Shown here piece by piece: positions 12,901-23,287 of a stretch of DNA of 64,000 bases. Position numbers and translations under genes: made by a program. The stretch covers positions 1-64,000 of the forward strand of contig JASWJB010000039.1 of the NCBI GenBank assembly GCA_032433595.1, given 5' to 3'. Within the stretch, counting starts at the first letter, position 1. Every line of letters begins with the position of its first letter. The notes under the pieces are model-generated. The model was not told the origin of the DNA, did no database searches, and saw nothing but the letters and a program-made list of their open reading frames with translations. Origin of the DNA: Conoideocrella luteorostrata. Lineage: Eukaryota > Ascomycota > Sordariomycetes > Hypocreales > Clavicipitaceae.

Positions 12901-13234
12901 GTGCAGCATCCCTCTTGCGTTAAACCAGCACCCCTTTTTGTGGGGGAATATTCTATAGGCATAGCTAATCAGCTACTACATAAGCCGCCTCCTAAGTCTA
13001 TAGAGTCTTCTACTAATAGGATTATTAAATTTATATATAGTAGTAGTTTATATATATAAACTATATATAAAGTATAAAGTATAAAGTATATAGTAATATA
13101 TAATTTAAATAGAATAACAAAACAAAACTAAAAATGTATATAGAGTATAAATCGCTATATAAGGTTATAACGCAAATTATTCTGTTAGCGGGATACAAAA
13201 TGGGTGCTGGACGAGCTCAAGAGGGGTGCTGCAC
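12901..13234. mobile_element. MITE-like element with about 40-bp terminal inverted repeats
   Basis: The left end (12901-12941, GTGCAGCATCCCTCTTG...CCAGCACCCC) is an imperfect inverted copy of the right end (13195-13234, ...GGTGCTGG...CAAGAGGGGTGCTGCAC). The 250-base interior is A/T-rich, with tandem ATAAAGT units near 13070-13092, and no coding capacity. I see no convincing target-site duplication. The right terminus lies inside the ORF at 13177-13590. Confidence 0.6.
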
Positions 13235-13590
13235 AACGCCGTCCTCCAAAAATCGCCGCCGGGCCTCTTCAATAACTCACGCTCGATACCGAGGAGAATA
13301 TATTTAGAGATGTGCTCTAGCAGTTTGTCGACCATGTCCTTATCCAGGCTCTGGGGTCCGTTCTTTTTGCAGTACGAACATAACTTGTGGTCTGGCTTCA
13401 ACGGTTCCAGAAAAGCTCTCTGGGGTTCGACGAGCAGTCGATCAGCGACGATATGCCGCAGGGTCCAGTTATTGGTCGAAGCTTTCAGTTCTGTTCCTTT
13501 GAGATCGTAGAGAACAGACAGCTCTTCTTTAGAGGAGAGCTTTTGAAGGCCCTCTCGGGTAGCTGCGTAGGTTTCTCTAGGTGGTGACAT
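13177..13590 (-). CDS. hypothetical protein whose C-terminus derives from a MITE end
   Basis: A 137-residue frame with a protein-like composition: a charged N-terminal half and a CSYCKKNG motif near residue 72 that could be half of a metal site. I do not recognise the family. The last 20 or so residues (CSTPLELVQHPFCIPL...) are encoded by the inverted repeat and interior of the MITE at 12901-13234, so the natural C-terminus was probably replaced by the insertion. A similar VQHP peptide is readable in the other terminal repeat. Either a truncated gene still expressed with a new tail, or a relic. Confidence 0.4.
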   Translation of the reverse strand: MSPPRETYAATREGLQKLSSKEELSVLYDLKGTELKASTNNWTLRHIVADRLLVEPQRAFLEPLKPDHKLCSYCKKNGPQSLDKDMVDKLLEHISKYILLGIERELLKRPGGDFWRTALCSTPLELVQHPFCIPLTE

Positions 13591-14560
13591 GGTCAGTGAT
13601 GATGTGGTGGTTTCACACGCAGATTCTCTGATTGAATGATATGAAGGTCTCGCAGATGTTATTAAAGGTGATTAATTATAAAGCGAAGATGAGGGATGTT
13701 TTAGGTAAAGTGGGAGGCTTTGGTCTTAACGGAAAGCATGCCTGCTTAGTCAGGAAGCCGCGACAATAGCGCTCTGCCCTTCTTGATTAGAGACTCTGGG
13801 GCTCTAATCACGGAATCCTCCCTATACTCCTTGTAGAAAGCGATAATGGAAATCAATAACAAAATTAATGGGTGTGGAAGAAGATCTACACATCGGAAGC
13901 ACTTTGAGCTCATGGTGTCACTGACGTACGTATCTTTTAGTGGTGAGGTACAAATGCTTACAAGGACGTGTCTAGTGCTCCCGAATTCATTTTTACAATG
14001 TTCATTATAAAAACTGTGTGAGGAGATATCGTTATCCGTTGCGGATAGCGGAGGCGTGGACGACAGACAAATCGATACACGACCCTACTTCGGTTTACGA
14101 CACCGCCCATCGCAATGAAAGTGAGAAATTCACGGTCATGGTACCAAAGAACCTCTAAAAATGAACCGAATGCTACCGAAACCGGGCGGACGCTTGAAGG
14201 AATGCTCTTACAACGTTAGCATGTCCCCGAAGCTGAGGACAGTCAAGTGCAATGTCTCAGACCGGTGTGGACTCCAACTCAGCTTGAACCATCTGCATTT
14301 GCCCAGGATCCGGTCGCAAAGCTTGGAGTCATGAGAATATACATCTAGTGATGATACCAGTGCCTTAATATGAGCTTGCATTACGATAACGAGAATCATT
14401 AGCCACATTGAGAGAAAACGATTGCATATTTCCCGCCCGATATGCGATTTGTCCACATCCCTAGCTATACCCTTGTCGCTCATGTCTCAGTATTAAAACA
14501 CATCGAGGCGATTGGAATGTAGGGGCAAGTCAATGGGGTAGTGAATGCATACCGACCAAG
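13591..14560. other. intergenic, nothing recognised
   Basis: Roughly 1 kb between the MITE-tailed ORF and the small secreted gene. One 91-codon minus frame (14208-14483) has a hydrophobic segment but no family motif and no splice support. Nothing else seen. Confidence 0.3.
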
Positions 14561-14567
14561 TATAAAA
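14561..14567 (+). promoter_or_regulatory. TATA box of the small secreted gene
   Basis: TATAAAA 87 bases upstream of the ATG at 14654, followed by a C/T-rich leader (CAGTTCTTCCTC near 14602). This is the usual layout of a strongly expressed fungal gene. Confidence 0.5.
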
Positions 14568-14653
14568 CCTGCTATCCCGGAAGCACGGAACCCACCAGCT
14601 CAGTTCTTCCTCATATCAGCAACCTTCGAATCATCATTTAACTCTAAGCAGAC

Positions 14654-15104
14654 ATGCAGTTTTCGACGATATTATCGGTCGGCCTGACCATTATGGGTGC
14701 TGCAGAAGCTCAAAAGGTATGATGGAAAGCCTCCTTGTGGGTACCCCAATACTGACCTCGGTGTCCAGGCCAGCTACTCCTCCAGCAGAGATAACCGAAA
14801 CAAAACGGTTGTTGGCAACGGATTCCGCTGCTATGAGTATTCGTAGGTCCGACAGCTCATCAAAGTCTTGCGTATTCTAATCGTGCTATAGCGGCAAGGT
14901 TAAGCACGTCGATGCTGAACCAGGTGTGCAAGCCACGTTTTACAAGTAAGTGGCGACAGACAAGATAACTCCTGTTTCCGAGACTAAAGATTGCAAAGTC
15001 AGCCACACTGCTCGGGCAGTAGGCAGGTGGAGACCTGGGGCTCAACAACTCTCGACGATACCTTCGAATTTCAATCCATCGAATTGACAAAGTACAGGGG
15101 CTAG
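14654..15104 (+). CDS. small secreted protein, four exons
   Basis: Model: join(14654..14716, 14769..14842, 14892..14945, 14999..15104), 98 residues. Each intron (52, 49 and 53 nt) starts GTATGA, GTAGGT or GTAAGT and ends in AG; intron 2 has a TTCTAAT branch site. The frame stays open across all joins. The protein starts MQFSTILSVGLTIMGAAEAQ, a clear signal peptide. Two cysteines follow in the mature part (FRCYEY and PHCSG), so one disulphide is possible, and the C-terminus is acidic and aromatic. I do not know the family; a small secreted or effector-like protein is the best description. A TATA box and C/T-rich leader support real transcription. No single open frame covers it. Confidence 0.65.
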
Positions 15105-15477
15105 ATCAGGAGAAGAGCTAGTCAGTCTGTAGTCTGTATCAGAAAACTGGGCTGCCGACGAGAAGGTATGGCCTGTTGGATAATGTCGCTAGAGAAATAA
15201 TAAAAGAAAGCCTCTTGCGGATATTTCAATGCAATCTATTTACTAGACATGCAACACTGTCCTTTCCATTAAGACTGGCACAGGCGCGCGCTCAGTTATG
15301 TGCCTGTGCACTAGAGCGTGACATGGCGTACTGTGAAATACGACAAATACGACGATCAATTGGCGCCAAACTTATCTCACCCACCGACACCTTTAACTTC
15401 CCCAAAAATAATATTGGCATTTGATATACATTTATTACCAGACATTATCGCATTAAAAGCGGAAACCCTACTATTTT
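15105..15477. other. intergenic spacer before the deaminase
   Basis: About 370 bases holding the 3' end of the small secreted gene and the promoter of the deaminase. No motif I can name. Confidence 0.3.
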
Positions 15478-16098
15478 ATGCCCGCCATGACCACAGATAC
15501 GACGCTGCTCCTCGATGTCCTGCTCAAAACAGTGAAAGAAACGCTCTTTCCCCTCACCAGCACAAGCGGTCTGGAATCCCGCGAAGCCAGCATCTTTGGC
15601 TCTGCAATACTGTCTTGTTCGCGGCTGGAATTGCTCACTGTAGCTACCAATGAGGATCATGTTTCTCCTCTCTCGCATGGCGAGATCAACTGCATTCAGC
15701 GGTTTTATACCGTCAACTTCCCAGACTCTACTTCAAGACCTGACAGTCGGGAATGTATTTTTCTGTCAACACATGAACCATGTAGCATGTGCTTGAGCGC
15801 AATTGCATGGTCGGGATTTCGAAAAGTGTACTTTCTTTTCACATACGACGAAACAAGGGATGTGTTCCGAATTCCAGAGGATATTGACATTATCAAAGAG
15901 GTGTTTCAGGTCAAAGGGACCGAAACCGATGAGCAAGTCAAAGAAAGAGATTATTATAACCGCGAGAACAAGTTCTTTAGGAGTCAGTCCCTTAAGTCAC
16001 TCGCAGAGAGTTTGTGTATTGAGGACCGGGGAACATGGATGCGCCAGATTGAAGAAGTGAAGGAGCTATACACAGGATTAGATAAGTCTCATGTTTGA
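15478..16098 (+). CDS. zinc-dependent deaminase (cytidine/guanine/tRNA-adenosine deaminase-like)
   Basis: A 206-residue protein of the cytidine deaminase-like fold. The zinc site is visible: SHGEIN near residue 67 (the H-x-E motif, with Gly where Ala is usual) supplies the zinc histidine and catalytic glutamate, and EPCSMC near 100-105 supplies the two zinc cysteines. Both halves are intact, so hydrolytic deamination of a base or nucleoside is expected. A C-terminal extension of about 80 residues is rich in charged residues. The substrate cannot be decided from sequence. It is intronless; a second in-frame ATG three codons in is an equally possible start. Confidence 0.8.
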   Translation: MPAMTTDTTLLLDVLLKTVKETLFPLTSTSGLESREASIFGSAILSCSRLELLTVATNEDHVSPLSHGEINCIQRFYTVNFPDSTSRPDSRECIFLSTHEPCSMCLSAIAWSGFRKVYFLFTYDETRDVFRIPEDIDIIKEVFQVKGTETDEQVKERDYYNRENKFFRSQSLKSLAESLCIEDRGTWMRQIEEVKELYTGLDKSHV

Positions 16099-17078
16099 GT
16101 GCACAAATTGAAATAAGTTCGCTAAAACTTCGCGAGGTGGCATTCAAAATGACGGATATTCAATACTCTGCGTCTTGGTAATATACTGACTCTTTTAAGA
16201 TAGTTTTTCCGGCGGTGGGATAGGTCTAAGGGTTCCTTTATGGGGGCTTTAGGTAGCTAGAAGGAAGACTATTAATTGACGGAAATACATCGCAGGGGGG
16301 CTACAGTCCGTATCGGACAAGGTCGAAGATATATGTTACCTCTAAAGGATTAAAAGAGGGAATGTTTCCGTCAGGTTGTAAGAAGTTGTTTGAATGATTG
16401 TATCGCCACATAGTGTCTAGGACACGAGTTGAAGGCTTAAAATCAGGCGGTTGGAAGTCGCTATAAAGGCCCCGGGACATATTATACCGCAAATAGCTGT
16501 TCTTTGGTCCTCAGGCTATGAAAGAAGCATGCCGCAACTACAGCTGCTTTTAGCTCAAGTAGTGGCATTATGCCGGTGACATTTGATTGCAATCAATGTT
16601 GACCCATATGTTTAAAGTTATAGTCTTACATATAAACTAAGATTGGCTGCGTGCTAGATCTAGCAATATATTCACAAACTTCAGTGTACATTTGGATTTG
16701 AAGGTACAATTTAGGCCTGATGTTGAATTACACGTGACATAGTATTTTCATGTCAAAGAGACTACTGCTTGTTAAGCTTGTAGTAAAAGATAAGCGGAGT
16801 GCTGCTATCTGAATTTAACTACAATGCAAAGTTAGTTAGCAGAAACTCGCTCACTGCACCCGCTTTAAAAAAAGTTTAATTTGCCGTTTAACTCAGCACA
16901 TCCATCGCTCTTCACAATATTTGAGTGTTTACTATAAGGCCGGAAAAGCCAAACTACAAAAGTTGCCATACGCTATTGCACAGTGTAATAGGATCGATTG
17001 TTAAGTCAGATTCATTTAATCAGGAGCTATCACTCAAAATACAATCAGAAATTCCCTGCTGACTCCGTATTAGGCCCG
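16099..17078. other. intergenic, nothing recognised
   Basis: About 1 kb between the deaminase and the 3' end of the next minus-strand gene. No ORF with family features; a short poly-A run occurs near 16866-16873. Confidence 0.3.
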
Positions 17079-17795
17079 TTAGACATACTCGTATTGCCTA
17101 TGCTGCATGATGCACATGTTTGCTGCCGAGTCAATCAGGCTCTGAAGGTTTGTTCCGTCGCCACGAGCTTTGTAGAGACATCTACTGGACGGGGTCGTAT
17201 CAGGCGTAATTGTAATATCGATAGTGCCATCCAAGTTGGTCTTGTATAAGTACTCGAATCCTTGGTTGTACCCTTCAGAGTCATCGACTCCAACATCTGG
17301 CTTCGGGGCCAAATTACCATTGTTCGAATCCTCGTACTTTGGAATACCGATACTACCGGTGGTCTCACCATGAGACTCGCTATTGTGCTCAAGGGGGTCA
17401 TCGTACGCAGGTTTAAAAGGAAGGGTTGAAAGAGGGCCAGGAGGGCCAGGATGAACAGGACGAGGGCCAGGCAGATTCTGATGCTCGATAGACGGGTTTG
17501 CATAGCCAGTTCCTCCTCCATAGCAACAGTGTGTGACTTCGTTATTGAAGCTTCTGAAAATACAGGCCTGTCCTTCAGTAAAACTCGTGATGTAGTTGGA
17601 TCCAGGACAGCGGCCGAGAAATTCGGCATCAGCAATCGCGGCTCGACTGCTCAGCTCATGGCTCTCGCCATTCTATGCAACTAATTTAGCCATAGTCCTA
17701 ATTAAATAACGCCGTGAAATTTCTATACTTACAAGAGGCACGGCAAGGCTGGTTTCAGCCAAAGCACACACTACCGCAGCGAGGAAGATCTTCAT
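17079..17795 (-). CDS. cysteine-rich secreted protein with a proline/glycine hinge, two exons
   Basis: Model: complement(join(17079..17672, 17733..17795)), 218 residues. The 60-nt intron has donor GTAAGT and acceptor CATAG in phase 0. Exon 1 is exactly a signal peptide (MKIFLAAVVCALAETSLAVP). The mature part has six cysteines in the order C-C-CC-C-C (GRCPG, QACIF, HCCYG, RCLYK, NMCIM). Between the CC pair and the fifth cysteine lies a collagen-like PGPRPVHPGPPGP stretch followed by a long acidic, Ser/Gly-rich linker; the C-terminal block is a separate conserved-looking unit. I do not recognise the family. The cysteine order recalls small disulphide-locked secreted proteins. A frame reader sees only overlapping fragments here. 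Confidence 0.7.
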
Positions 17796-18615
17796 GTTGA
17801 CGAACTATGAACCAAATTTGGAGTTAAATTGATGAAGTAGATGAGTGGCCCGAAAAATCAGGGCAGGAAATCAGCTGGCCCGCACAGCATATATATAAAG
17901 GCAAGAGGTTGGAGTAGTATCCAGGACTGTAATTCTAGCAGGGAGAACTCAGGAATTCGGGACATGATGTTAAGCTATAAAGGACTTAATTTAACTCAGT
18001 TAGTCTACTCTCCCTCCAAGTTAGTAAGGGCTCAGGGAACGCCGCAGTTAGTAGCTTGTATTCGTTTCGTCTACCTCGATGAGTGCATTCCTGTAATCGA
18101 AGCCGGTTCTGGTTTTGCAACGCCGTCTCAATCTTTGCTCCGCTAATTATCATCACTAAGCCTCATCTGAAACATGTAAGTGCACAGCTTGAAACACGTA
18201 CCAGGATGTAAAGATCTGAATTCCTACTGCTACATACCATCTCGGATTTTAGTCCACATTCCTAACCAAGCGGTAACAGTCAGAATGTCTATAGCTGGTG
18301 GTGACTGCCATTAGCCCCGTCTGACTTTGTCAACCAATCCTGATTCAAGATATTGCACTTCAACAGCAACCAGCCTTCAATCGCACAAATGGGGTTCCGT
18401 TGGTTAGTTTGCCATGGGAACAGCCCCGGTAAAGCAACTCCTGGAGATCAGTGCAAGCCCGCAACGAAGCGATTTCTGTTTTCATGATCTGCTATTAGAG
18501 AGGCTATTTCCTAATAATTGTGCCTTTTTCTCTCTTATCCATTAGTATGAATACATCTAGATTTACTATGTCGTTGGTTTCCTCCTAAACCTCTTACCCT
18601 TCTTGATTCAAAGCC
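17796..18615. other. promoter region and spacer
   Basis: About 800 bases between the start of the minus-strand secreted protein and the 3' end of the thioesterase relic. A TATATATAAAG sequence near 17890 could be the TATA element of the secreted gene. No other feature seen. Confidence 0.3.
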
Positions 18616-19877
18616 TTACAGAGACGCTGTTTTGCCCTTCTGGTTTTTTTGCAAAGCCAGTATAATTTGCGCAACATGCGTCGTCACCGCAAACAGTTCC
18701 ATCGTCTCATCAAATAGCAGCACCTCCAGGTCTAGCAGCACCTCCAGGTCCATCCTCCCTTTCACGATACTCTTGGCCTCGGTCCGTAGGTATAGCCAGC
18801 GGACACCTTCTGGCGGCAAGCTCTTCTTCATATCCGTCGACATGGACAGCGTCACATGAAGAGTCTGCAGCACGATCTTGTTGGATCCATCACGATCCAG
18901 GGCTTTCCAATCCTGCTTCCCTTGTTCTCGGGCTTTCTTTTGAGCAGCCGCAAACCCTTAGCGTGGCGGCTACGCTGCGCGTCGGTAGCGGTTCGTTAGT
19001 GTTGTGCGGAAATAAGTTTTCCTGGATGGGCAGGCTGGCGTCCATGATAAAATAGACAGTCTCGTTGGTCCACCGGGCCCTACTGTCCTTGTTTTGAAAT
19101 GCACAAGACCCTTGCGGGTGGCAGTCCCAACCGGGGCAGATCCACTGCTCGATGCACCTGATCTCGGCTGGCCACGTCTTGGGGATACATGTCATGATGT
19201 AGGCGTGGCCTGGGCGGAAGCTGTCTGGATAAAACGCCGTCTGGCACGACACCCAGTTTGTGTCGGTGTCCATTTCTAGTCTAGACAGGTCAACCCGTTG
19301 GGGTGGTGGCGATAACTGCCAGTGAGTTTGGAGAGTGATACCGGGCAGGGAGAAATTGGCGACCCTGACGCATTTTTTTCCCCAATCAGTCAAAGAACCG
19401 TTGTTGTTCCATGTCGTACAGTAGGAGGAGTCTTCGCGTACGTTGCATCTGCAGAAGCGGCCACTTTGTCGTTGCCTTGAAATAGCTCGACACACAACCT
19501 GGACCATCCTTTCCCGACACCCACTTCACGGAGTTTCAAGTCGACAGGCTTCTCGGGGAAGATGGGACCATAGAATTGGACGACAGACGAGCGCACATCT
19601 GTCTATGTGCGCATCTTGGAATGCTGGGAGACGAAGAGCACGGCGAATTTGGCCATTGCGCAGGCGACTTAGCCGCCGACGCTCACTATCGTGGAGCGGG
19701 GTTGTTAGAGCCATCGGAATCCATACAAAATGACCCAGCGGACGCCGCTTCAAAGGGAGAAGGTGTAGTACCTGCGCCAACAGCTATGTCTCTGGAGAGC
19801 CGAACGGAGCATTTCGGGCCAGAAACGGAAATGTCGAGTGCTGCGCATAGACTAGTAGGAAGCCTGGCGGTGGCCAT
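18616..19877 (-). pseudogene. thioesterase-like (4HBT/hot-dog) gene, broken
   Basis: Reconstructed exons on the minus strand: 19772-19877, 19442-19685 and 18616-19364, with introns GTACTA...CTAAC...ATAG (86 nt) and GTACGC...CTGAT...TCAG (77 nt). Across these joins the frame reads as a fungal double hot-dog thioesterase-like protein: an N-terminal strand region, a VSVGG...ACAMAKFA segment, and a C-terminal part with LSPPPQRVDLSRLE, QTAFYPDSF, IEQWICPGWD, ASLPIQEN and PPEGVRWLYLR. It is disabled by in-frame TAA (near 19670) and TAG (near 19618) codons in exon 2 and a one-base frameshift near 18960. An 18-bp tandem duplication in the last exon (18717-18752) repeats LDLEVL. Family assignment is from motif memory. 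Confidence 0.6.
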
Positions 19878-20078
19878 GTTCTACACCTAAGATGCGCGAT
19901 TAAGACTGGAGCAGATCGATCAACTACGAGCACAAACGAGTGACGCGAACAAGCCGAGAAATGCCCCTCGCATACTCCGCGCTCCAATCAATTGCAGCAT
20001 GCAGGTTATTTACGTATCTGTCAATTACGTTTCTCCTTCTATCAGGAAAGCGCCCACATCGTACGAGTCACCCGCCAT

Positions 20079-21211
20079 TCAATCCAGCGCCTTTCCACCA
20101 CCCCTCGTGTGAGGTTTCAGCTCTCCGCGGATGATCTGCGTCGTTCGCCATGCAGCCCATTCATTCACAGGTCGGAGCTCATCCTCTTGGTCCGGCCGTA
20201 CCGGCGGAATCAGACCACCGTGGAGCCTGCGCATCGAGGCATCGCTCCGCGGACGAACCAAGTAGGCGACGCTCGTGCGCGGGACCAACGCCTGATCGCC
20301 CGGAGCCGTGATGACACGATGCAACGAGCTGCGAAGCAGTCCGCCCGTCCACTCAACAATTGTATCTCCAATGTTGACGATGGCGCATCCCGCTTCCGGC
20401 TTGACATAACGCCAATTAGCCATGGTATTTTCATGGCCGGCTGGCAGAATTTGCAGGCCGCCCACTGCGTTGAACAGAATGGTTAATGTGCCAATGTCTG
20501 TGTGGCCGCCGAGACTGATGCAGTTGTATTGAGGGCTGGCCTGTGACTGCCTGAGAAGGAGGCGCACCGACGTTTCTGATATCTGGTCAAGTGGGCTCAG
20601 CGCGCTTAGCGTCCCTGCTTGGAGACCTAACCGCTTGTCAAGATGGGCCAGAACCACATTTGCCACTGAGTTTGCATCCTGAATAAACCGCCTGATATCG
20701 CTGCGTTTGCTCTCAATGGGACTAGCATTCATCCGAGGGGGGCAATTGCCAAGCATGTCATCTTGCTTTATAGAGTACAACTCCATGCAATCGGTCTTCC
20801 CGTCGTCTGTCTTCAGCTTGCCCTTCTGCTTATATCTGCCAGCTCGTGTTAGTAGACCGCTCCAGGAGATGGGAGTTGAGGCATGTCTTGGTGGGCCGAG
20901 GTCGAGCGCACCCACCCAGTAAGGTCATGAGGAGGCTTGTAAGCGTAGCTATCCAGCGTTGCCTGGTCGAGGGCGAACGTCTCAGCCGTGAGGTCAAACA
21001 TGTTTCCCGCATCGTGTAGCATTATTTCGCCCTCGTTCGAGTCTTTGAGGTCTAACAAGAAAAATCCCCACTCGCGACAGGCATCAAACAAACGCTTGGA
21101 CTCGGCATCGCTGTTCTTCTGCAATGCTGGGAACGACACTTTAGGCAGCGACGCTAACGGGACGTCAGGGGGGAAAGCAGGGACCTGGTCAAAATACTTG
21201 GCTGTTGGCAT
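20079..21211 (-). CDS. 2-oxoglutarate/Fe(II)-dependent dioxygenase (isopenicillin N synthase-like)
   Basis: Model: complement(join(20079..20835, 20916..21211)), 350 residues, with an 80-nt intron (donor GTGGGT, acceptor GGCAG) that restores PHDLTG-YKQKGKL. The N-terminal DIOX_N half has FDACREWGFFLL. The jelly-roll core shows the iron triad as HTD (GGHTDIGTLT) and the distal His in SSLHRVI, and the 2OG-binding arginine in RTSVAYLVRP. All are present, so the enzyme is probably active in oxidising a small molecule. The next gene to its 3' side is the broken thioesterase-like relic, so this may be the remnant of a small metabolic cluster. Confidence 0.85.
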
Positions 21212-22009
21212 TGTGGGCAGTCGCGCGGTCTCGGTACCGAGAATGCTGAGCTGCTAAGAACGAAGTCGCAATAGAGAGAGTATGTATGCGCTTTTGTATC
21301 TCTTGGTGATCCTCGCTGAAATGCTTATATACTTTGGATCCGCCACGTGACAGCCCCTAACTAACGTAATCATGTCAGCTCTCAGAGCCAACAGACAGAC
21401 AAGCGACCGTACGTATCCATTAATAATACCTAGGTCCGAGGCATCTGCTCAACATTCGGACCCACAGCCACGAAACAACCTGTATCATATACCGGCATAC
21501 GAGAGCTGGGGGTGTGTGCTTTGAGTGTGTGCTTTGGGTCGACTATGTGACGACACTGGCAATAGCTTCAGCCACATTGAAAATAGCCTCAATTAGATAG
21601 CTGTCAGAGACTACTACTTGTGGGGCATTCAGGGACCGCGTGACGTCGTGAATCTAGTGGTGCACCTCAACCTATTAGAGGAGAGTATCATGCAGCTAGC
21701 AAACTCTTCACTGCGGGGTAGCGGCGAAGTATAAGTAGGGAAGGAGGAGACCACATTGTTTGTACGCCAGAGATTAAGACCGTTCACAATATAGTGCTAC
21801 CTTGTTGCTAAGAAGCTACGAATACCTCAGAAGTCTTGCCTATCACTCCGCTTTACCAGCACCTAAGTCGTGACAATAGCTGTGATATAGGTAAAGTATC
21901 AGTCTAATTCCTTTTCAGAATAGCTATAATACATGGACAGTTCCACTGGATCAGACATCCATAGCTGCTCATATTGCTCACATTGCGACATGTTCCATCT
22001 TCAATTTGA
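21212..22009. other. promoter and spacer with a dispersed repeat
   Basis: About 800 bases upstream of the dioxygenase. At 21935-21982 it carries a copy of a dispersed motif (GGACARTTCCACT...CATAGCTGCTCA) seen again near 23819 and 32314, and inverted near 22274. Otherwise nothing recognised. Confidence 0.4.
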
Positions 22010-22271
22010 TGTTGGAATCCTGCCGCCAAGCACACCAAGGAGCATGGAGCGAGTCACCTGGTCACCTTTCGGCCACTCTATTTATACGACGATATTAGGC
22101 TTCGTATCTTGACTTGTTTTCTCCCTCTCAGACAGACAGATAGACTGATTGAATATATTGCATTTTGAAGCCAACGCTGTGCAACGATCTAGATCGTTGG
22201 CTTCAAAATGCAATATATTCAATCAGTCTATCTGTCTGTCTGAGAGGGAGAAAACAAGTCAAGATACGAAG
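22010..22271. mobile_element. fold-back LTR: LTR joined to an inverted copy of its own 3' half
   Basis: From TGTTGGAAT at 22010 the sequence follows the solo-LTR family below, diverged, with a TATTTATACGACGATAT core. It then runs into a perfect palindrome: arm 22100-22176 is the exact reverse complement of 22195-22271 (77 bp), around an 18-base loop that includes a further palindrome, AACGATCTAGATCGTT. No 5-bp target duplication is visible. This is a rearranged LTR. Confidence 0.75.
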
Positions 22272-22680
22272 TGTCACAAGTGAGCAGCTATGGAAGTCGG
22301 TCTCTAAGGCAGTGGACAAATGTCCTTGATTTCTATCTAATTGGCGGGAATTCGACTACTATTTATCTCTACGATATTCCTTCTTTCGTGCATTTATTCC
22401 ATTCCATTGATTCTGACGATATCGTAGGTTTCCGGCGATATCGTCCGTTTCCGGTGATGTTGAATTCCTCGTGCGGGGCGCATTCCTCAGCATCGTTCAA
22501 TTCCGACGATATTGAATGCTTCCGGTCGTACGATTCTGTTGAATTTGAATGCTTCCGGTAATGTTGAATGATTCCGGTCGCATTGTGCGTTTTCGGTGAT
22601 ATTGAGTGCATCGTTGAGGAATGTTTCCTGTGACGCCTACGTCGGTTTGGTGTGACCGCTCACGTGCACACCTCACACAT
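22272..22680. repeat. quasi-periodic TTCCGGTGATATTGAA region
   Basis: Between 22390 and 22620 the motif YTTCCGGYGATRTTGAA or a close variant recurs many times at irregular spacing (for example near 22429, 22448, 22508, 22552 and 22597). On the minus strand it reads as a repeating RKHSxSxES peptide, but no start or splice context supports a gene. It lies upstream of the small gene at 22864 and may be a degraded satellite. Confidence 0.4.
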
Positions 22681-22740
22681 AAATGCCCCCTCCCTCTCTG
22701 CCCCTCCCTCTCTGCCCCTCCTTCTGCCCCTCCTTGAACT
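22681..22740 (+). promoter_or_regulatory. C/T-rich tract upstream of small gene
   Basis: A pure pyrimidine-rich tract built from CCCCTCCCTCTCTG twice, then shorter CCCCTCCTT versions, 125-185 bases upstream of the ATG at 22864. C/T-rich stretches of this kind precede many expressed fungal genes. Confidence 0.4.
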
Positions 22741-22863
22741 TCCATCTGCCCTTGAATCCAGACGGCACACTTCAACCTTATTATCTTGACCCCTCTTGAA
22801 AGCATTTGTATTCCGTACACACTTGGAGGAAAGTCATATCACAAATCCAAACAATCCGCAAAG

Positions 22864-23189
22864 ATGCCACCAACAGATGCACTCCGTAAGTAAACTTGAA
22901 GACCTTTCTAGTCCCAGTCCTTCTGTTCCCTTACACGGAGGCAAAAGAAAGAAAAAAGCATTTAGCTCATTGTTAAATGTTAGAACCTCCTTTGAGCGAG
23001 GCTGAGCGTGCAATTTGCAAGGCATATGGCGGTTGGACTAGCTTCATGGCTTCTATGGGCCTCAAGCCGTGGGACGACGAGGACGCCGACGAGGGTAAGC
23101 ACATATTAGCGACATTCGTGGCAAATGACAAGGAAGAAAAAGCTTCCAAGGAGGCAAAAAAGAATAACGGCGGTGCCAGCGGTAGCTGA
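22864..23189 (+). CDS. small conserved fungal protein, two exons
   Basis: Model: join(22864..22885, 22984..23189), 75 residues. The 98-nt intron runs from GTAAGT to TTAG and joins MPPTDAL to a block reading PLSEAERAICKAYGGW, then FMASMGLKPWDDEDADEG, with a Lys/Glu-rich tail. The pattern (S-E-A-E-x-A-I-C-K-x-Y-G-G-W...LKPWDDED) looks like a small uncharacterised protein that I believe is common in filamentous ascomycetes, function unknown. There is no signal peptide; likely cytosolic, one cysteine. Exon 1 is only 22 bases, which hides the gene from frame searches. It sits between two LTR copies yet is intact. Confidence 0.75.
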
Positions 23190-23287
23190 TGGGGGAATTA
23201 CATATCAGAATGTCCAAGATCTAGGCGAGAGGTTGGCGTAGTGGTTTGGCAGCTTATTTATTTATGTCCAAACCCTCGGTTATTTTG

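Noticed and set aside
19365..19441. Apparent frameshift in the thioesterase relic
   Set aside because: A 77-nt intron (GTACGC...CTGAT...TCAG) joins the flanking frames and restores the family-like sequence, so it is better read as an intron.
22369..22611. 80-codon minus frame with a repeating RKHS-like peptide
   Set aside because: Arises from quasi-repetitive DNA; no start or splice context and no second exon.
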